Origin: Terriglobia bacterium
GTDB lineage: Bacteria; Acidobacteriota; Terriglobia; Acidiferrales; UBA7541
DNA: 64,000 nucleotides
Direction: 5' to 3'
Assembly: GCA_020073485.1 (NCBI GenBank)
Contig: JAIQFB010000001.1
Span: 372,001-436,000, forward strand
Shown here piece after piece: positions 60,754-64,000 of this stretch (position 1 is the stretch's first letter; each line of letters starts with the position of its first letter). A program made the translations under genes and the position numbers. The notes beneath the pieces are model-generated. The model ran no database searches and was not told the DNA's origin. It worked only from the letters and a program-made list of their open reading frames with translations.

Positions 60754-62772
60754 ATGTGCGGAATCTGCGGTGTCATCGGAATTGAACGATCGGAATTAGC
60801 CGAAGCCGTAACGCGCCGGATGACGGAGGCGCTCTGGCATCGCGGCCCGGACGAAGATGGCCTGCTGGTCGCGCCGTCAGCGGCGCTGGGAATGCGCCGA
60901 CTAAGCATCATCGACCTTCCCGGCGGCCATCAACCTGTCTTTAATGAAACCGGAAACGTTGGAGTCGTCTTCAACGGCGAAATCTATAACTTTCGCGAGC
61001 TGCGCAAGACGCTCGAAGGGCTCGGGCACACCTTCCGCACGCATTCCGACACCGAAGTAATCGTCCATGCCTATGAAGAATGGGGCGAGCAATGCGTCCG
61101 CGAACTGCGCGGCATGTTTGCCTTCGCCATTTGGGACGCGCGCTCCTCCGGCACCACGGGCGACGCCGCGCGGCACGCCTGTATTTTCCTGGCCCGCGAC
61201 CGCCTGGGAATCAAGCCGCTCTATTACGCTTGCGCGGACGGAGCTCTTCTGTTCGCCTCCGAAGTCCGGGCTTTGATCGCCAGCGGGCGAGTTGCCCCGA
61301 ATGTCGACCCGGACGCAGTCGAAGCATATCTGTTATTCGGCTCCGTTGCCGAACCCACCACGCTGGTCCAGGGCGTATTCTCGCTTCCGCCCGGACATTC
61401 CCTCACCATGTTCGCAGACGCACCGCCGCAGAAACCGGCTCCCAAATGCTATTGGGATTTTGCGGATGCCGCGCTTCGACAGGAAGGTCCGCGCCCGAAA
61501 GACAAGCAGGACGCGGCAAAACAGTTGCGGCGCCTGCTGGAAGAGACTGTAAGCGACCACTTGATTTCAGATGTCCCGCTGGGCGTCTTTCTTTCCAGCG
61601 GCATGGATTCCACGGCGCTGGTGGCGCTGGCCAGCCAGTCCCAGAATGATTTGCATACCTTCACGGTCGTGTTTCCGGAACAGCGCTTCAGCGAGGCCGC
61701 GATTTCGCGCGAAACCGCGAAGCGTTTCAAAACGCGCCATCAGGAAGTCATGCTCACCCCGGAACAGTTGCTGGACCAGGTGGACGACGCCGTCGGCGCG
61801 CTGGATCAGCCCACCATGGACGGCCTCAACACCTACTTCGTTTCCAGGGCCGCGCACCAAGCCGGATTGAAAGTCGCTCTGTCCGGATTGGGCAGCGACG
61901 AAATTTTCGGCGGCTACTCGACATTCGCTTCGACTCCGCGAGCCTCAATTGTGGCCGGGCTGGGGCGCTGGATTCCCGGCCCCTTCCGCCGATTGAGCGC
62001 CGCCCTGGCGACCAGGGTCGTGGCGGGCGACGCGATTCGCAAAGCCGCAGCGACCTGGAAGTCGCCAACCGATTTTCCGCACGCATATTTCTTCACCCGC
62101 CTGCTGTACACGCCGGGCCGCGTGGACCGCCTTCTCGCTCCCTATTTCGAGTCCCCTGCCTATGGCGAAAGCGCCGAGTCCAGCTGGCGCTTGCGCATGA
62201 GGGAAACCGCGCGGCAGGCCGCGCGCCTGGATTCCTTCACGGCGATTTCTTGTTTCGAGTTGCAGTCCTACATGGTGAATACGCTGCTGCGCGATACCGA
62301 CGTTGCCAGCATGGCCAATTCCCTGGAAGTCCGCGTGCCTTTCCTGGACCACAAGCTCGTGGAATTTGTCGCCCGCCTGCCGAAGGATGTGAAATACAGG
62401 CCGGACATGCCGAAGTCGCTGCTGGTGGAGGCGATGGGCGATCTATTGCCGGAGGACGTCGTCGGCCAGCCCAAACGTACGTTCACGCTGCCGTGGGACG
62501 TTTGGCTCCGAGGGCCGCTGGGCGTGCAGCTTTCGCAGAACCTCGCCAACCTGACTCCGCCGCTGCTGCGGTACATGAACCAGCGTGCCGTGCGGGGTTC
62601 CTGGCAAAATTTCGTTACCGGCCACACGAACTGGTCGCGCCCCTGGAGCATTTACGTGCTCAATCGCTGGGTGCAGCGCCATCTGAGCGGCTCGGCATCG
62701 GGTCAAGGTTCAACCGCAGGGGCGGTGAAGCCTGCCGCTATCGCCACCAGCGCAGCCAATCCACGGTCTTAG
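60754..62772 (+). CDS. asnB: Glutamine-dependent amidotransferase, asparagine synthetase type
   Basis: 672 aa. The start MCGICGVIGIERSEL has the nucleophilic Cys2, and the synthetase domain has the PP-loop SSGMDS at 281-286, so both glutaminase and synthetase halves look intact, unlike the Ser2 enzyme in the RiPP cluster. Many polysaccharide islands carry such an enzyme, which amidates uronic acids in the glycan; the uronate epimerase at 51167-52162 supports that. A simple asparagine synthetase is also possible. The last ~30 residues (SGQGSTAGAVKPAAIATS) are low-complexity. It is followed by a second carbamoyltransferase after 21 bases. Confidence 0.87.
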   Translation: MCGICGVIGIERSELAEAVTRRMTEALWHRGPDEDGLLVAPSAALGMRRLSIIDLPGGHQPVFNETGNVGVVFNGEIYNFRELRKTLEGLGHTFRTHSDTEVIVHAYEEWGEQCVRELRGMFAFAIWDARSSGTTGDAARHACIFLARDRLGIKPLYYACADGALLFASEVRALIASGRVAPNVDPDAVEAYLLFGSVAEPTTLVQGVFSLPPGHSLTMFADAPPQKPAPKCYWDFADAALRQEGPRPKDKQDAAKQLRRLLEETVSDHLISDVPLGVFLSSGMDSTALVALASQSQNDLHTFTVVFPEQRFSEAAISRETAKRFKTRHQEVMLTPEQLLDQVDDAVGALDQPTMDGLNTYFVSRAAHQAGLKVALSGLGSDEIFGGYSTFASTPRASIVAGLGRWIPGPFRRLSAALATRVVAGDAIRKAAATWKSPTDFPHAYFFTRLLYTPGRVDRLLAPYFESPAYGESAESSWRLRMRETARQAARLDSFTAISCFELQSYMVNTLLRDTDVASMANSLEVRVPFLDHKLVEFVARLPKDVKYRPDMPKSLLVEAMGDLLPEDVVGQPKRTFTLPWDVWLRGPLGVQLSQNLANLTPPLLRYMNQRAVRGSWQNFVTGHTNWSRPWSIYVLNRWVQRHLSGSASGQGSTAGAVKPAAIATSAANPRS

Positions 62773-62793
62773 GGCAGGGAGAAACACTTCCGG

Positions 62794-64000
62794 ATGAACA
62801 TTCTCGGGATTAACGCCTACCACGGCAACGCCTCCGCGGCGATCGTTTGCGATGGCCGGCTGATTGCCGCGGTCGAGGAGGAGCGCTTCAACCGCGTCAA
62901 GTACGCGGCGGGATTTCCTTCGGCGGCGATTCGCTACTGCCTGGAAACCGCCGGGATCACCATCGGCGAAGTGGATCACATCGCCATTCCGCGTAATCCC
63001 TGGGCGCGCCTGGGAACGAAGCTCCTGTACGCGATGAAGATGCCCAGCTTTGCCCGCGAGCGCGCCAAAGTTCTGGCCCACTTTGTGGGCATTCCCGAGG
63101 CGCTGGCGCGGACCTTTGACGTTGCGCCGGATAAAATTCGCGGGAAATTTCACCGCGTCGAGCATCACCAGGCGCATCTGGCCAGCACGTTTTATGTTTC
63201 ACCGTTTGAAAATGCCGCCCTGCTTTCCGCCGACGGCCTGGGCGATTTCGCCAGCACCATGTGGGGAACGGGCCAGGGCCCGCGCATGAAGATCGACGGC
63301 GCCATCGCCTTCCCTCACTCGTTGGGGCTTTATTACACGGCGGTCTCGCAGTATCTGGGATTCCGCAAGTTCGGCGACGAATACAAAGTGATGGGTCTGG
63401 CCGCGTACGGCGAGCCTGCTTACCTTGACGAATTCCGCCGCATCGTCCGCACCAACGGAGGAGTTGGTTTCCGCCTGGGCCTGGAATATTTCAAGCATCA
63501 CCGCACCGGGCCGGACATGACCTGGAGCGATGCCGGTAAAACTCCCGAGATTGCCGCGATGTTCTCCGATTACATGGCCGAACGGCTGGGGCCTGCGCGC
63601 GATCCCGCGGCTCCGGTCGAAAAAGTGCATCGAGACGGCGCTGCTTCGCTGCAGGCGCGCCTCGAAGAAGTCTTGTTCACCATGCTGCGCGCCCTGCATG
63701 CGCGGACCAAACAAAAGGCGGTGTGCCTGGCCGGAGGCGTGGCGTTCAATTGCGTGGCCAATGGGAAAATTTTTGATGAGACGCCGTTTGAACAGATTTT
63801 TCTGCAGCCCGCCTCGGGCGATGCGGGGCTGGCGATCGGCGCCGCGTATTTTGTGCATCACCAGGTCCTCGGCCAGCCGCGATCCTTCGTCATGGAAAAT
63901 GCTTACTGGGGGCCGGGTTACACTCCCGAGCAGGTGCGTGCAGCAGTCGCTGCCAGCCGCCTGTCCGCCGAAGGCATGGCAATTTCCGAGCTTCCCGAGG
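62794..64000 (+). CDS. Carbamoyltransferase (NodU/TobZ family), N-terminal part, runs off the window
   Basis: Open from ATG 62794 (GGAGAAACACTTCCGGATG) to the last base, about 402 codons, with no stop. The start MNILGINAYHGNASAAIVCD, then AAVEEERFNRVKYAAGFPSA, and VEHHQAHLASTFYVSPF match the first carbamoyltransferase at 32756-34429. YKVMGLAAYGEPAYL and CLAGGVAFNCVANGKIF follow. The C-terminal domain lies outside. It would carbamoylate a sugar hydroxyl in the same route as the AsnB-like and oxygenase genes beside it. Confidence 0.92.
   Translation, partial: MNILGINAYHGNASAAIVCDGRLIAAVEEERFNRVKYAAGFPSAAIRYCLETAGITIGEVDHIAIPRNPWARLGTKLLYAMKMPSFARERAKVLAHFVGIPEALARTFDVAPDKIRGKFHRVEHHQAHLASTFYVSPFENAALLSADGLGDFASTMWGTGQGPRMKIDGAIAFPHSLGLYYTAVSQYLGFRKFGDEYKVMGLAAYGEPAYLDEFRRIVRTNGGVGFRLGLEYFKHHRTGPDMTWSDAGKTPEIAAMFSDYMAERLGPARDPAAPVEKVHRDGAASLQARLEEVLFTMLRALHARTKQKAVCLAGGVAFNCVANGKIFDETPFEQIFLQPASGDAGLAIGAAYFVHHQVLGQPRSFVMENAYWGPGYTPEQVRAAVAASRLSAEGMAISELPE

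Overview
The window is a high-GC (about 60%) bacterial chromosome fragment that most resembles Acidobacteriota (Koribacter/Terriglobia-like soil lineages). The evidence is a large secreted carboxypeptidase-regulatory/TPR protein of the type common in that phylum, an inverted-repeat element containing a GGAATCCCTC-type core that I associate with acidobacterial genomes, and the overall gene style. There is no rRNA marker, so the assignment is an inference. No rRNA, tRNA, CRISPR array, prophage or transposase was seen.

Region 1 (1-7.1 kb) is housekeeping: polA (minus strand, cut by the window edge) divergent from a DinG-type helicase, then the queuosine precursor genes queD, queE and queC with an inverted-repeat element and a tiny membrane protein between queD and queE, then a secreted TPR protein closed by a strong bidirectional terminator.

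Region 2 (7.1-17.8 kb) is the most interesting part. A two-gene ABC exporter (minus strand) diverges from a lasso-peptide-like RiPP cluster: PqqD-like recognition protein (B1), McjB-like protease (B2), asparagine-synthetase-like cyclase (C), and a 49-residue precursor with a lasso leader motif. Next come an HPr-kinase-like protein, a JmjC/cupin-type Fe(II) oxygenase, a PRMT-like methyltransferase with a PqqD-like tail, a CmcI-like methyltransferase and a nucleotidyltransferase. The core and the set of tailoring enzymes are not those of textbook lasso peptides.

Region 3 (17.8-64 kb) is a very large surface-polysaccharide island. It holds Wza/SLBB export protein and Wzc-type tyrosine kinase, two Wzy/ligase-like proteins, a Wzm/Wzt ABC exporter with a Wzt C-terminal domain, two nucleotide-sugar epimerase/decarboxylase genes, many GT2, GT4 and GT-B transferases, five GT-C-like polytopic transferases with two duplicated polyprenyl-phosphate GT2 enzymes that could feed them, FkbM and other methyltransferases (one gene truncated), two acyltransferases, two NodU/TobZ-type carbamoyltransferases (the second cut by the window end), an AsnB-like amidotransferase, a 2OG-Fe(II) oxygenase and a membrane-anchored transglutaminase-like protein. 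Together these would build, decorate and export one or more complex, methylated, acylated, carbamoylated and possibly amidated glycans. No initiating phosphoglycosyltransferase and no Wzx flippase was seen, so the full pathway extends outside the window.
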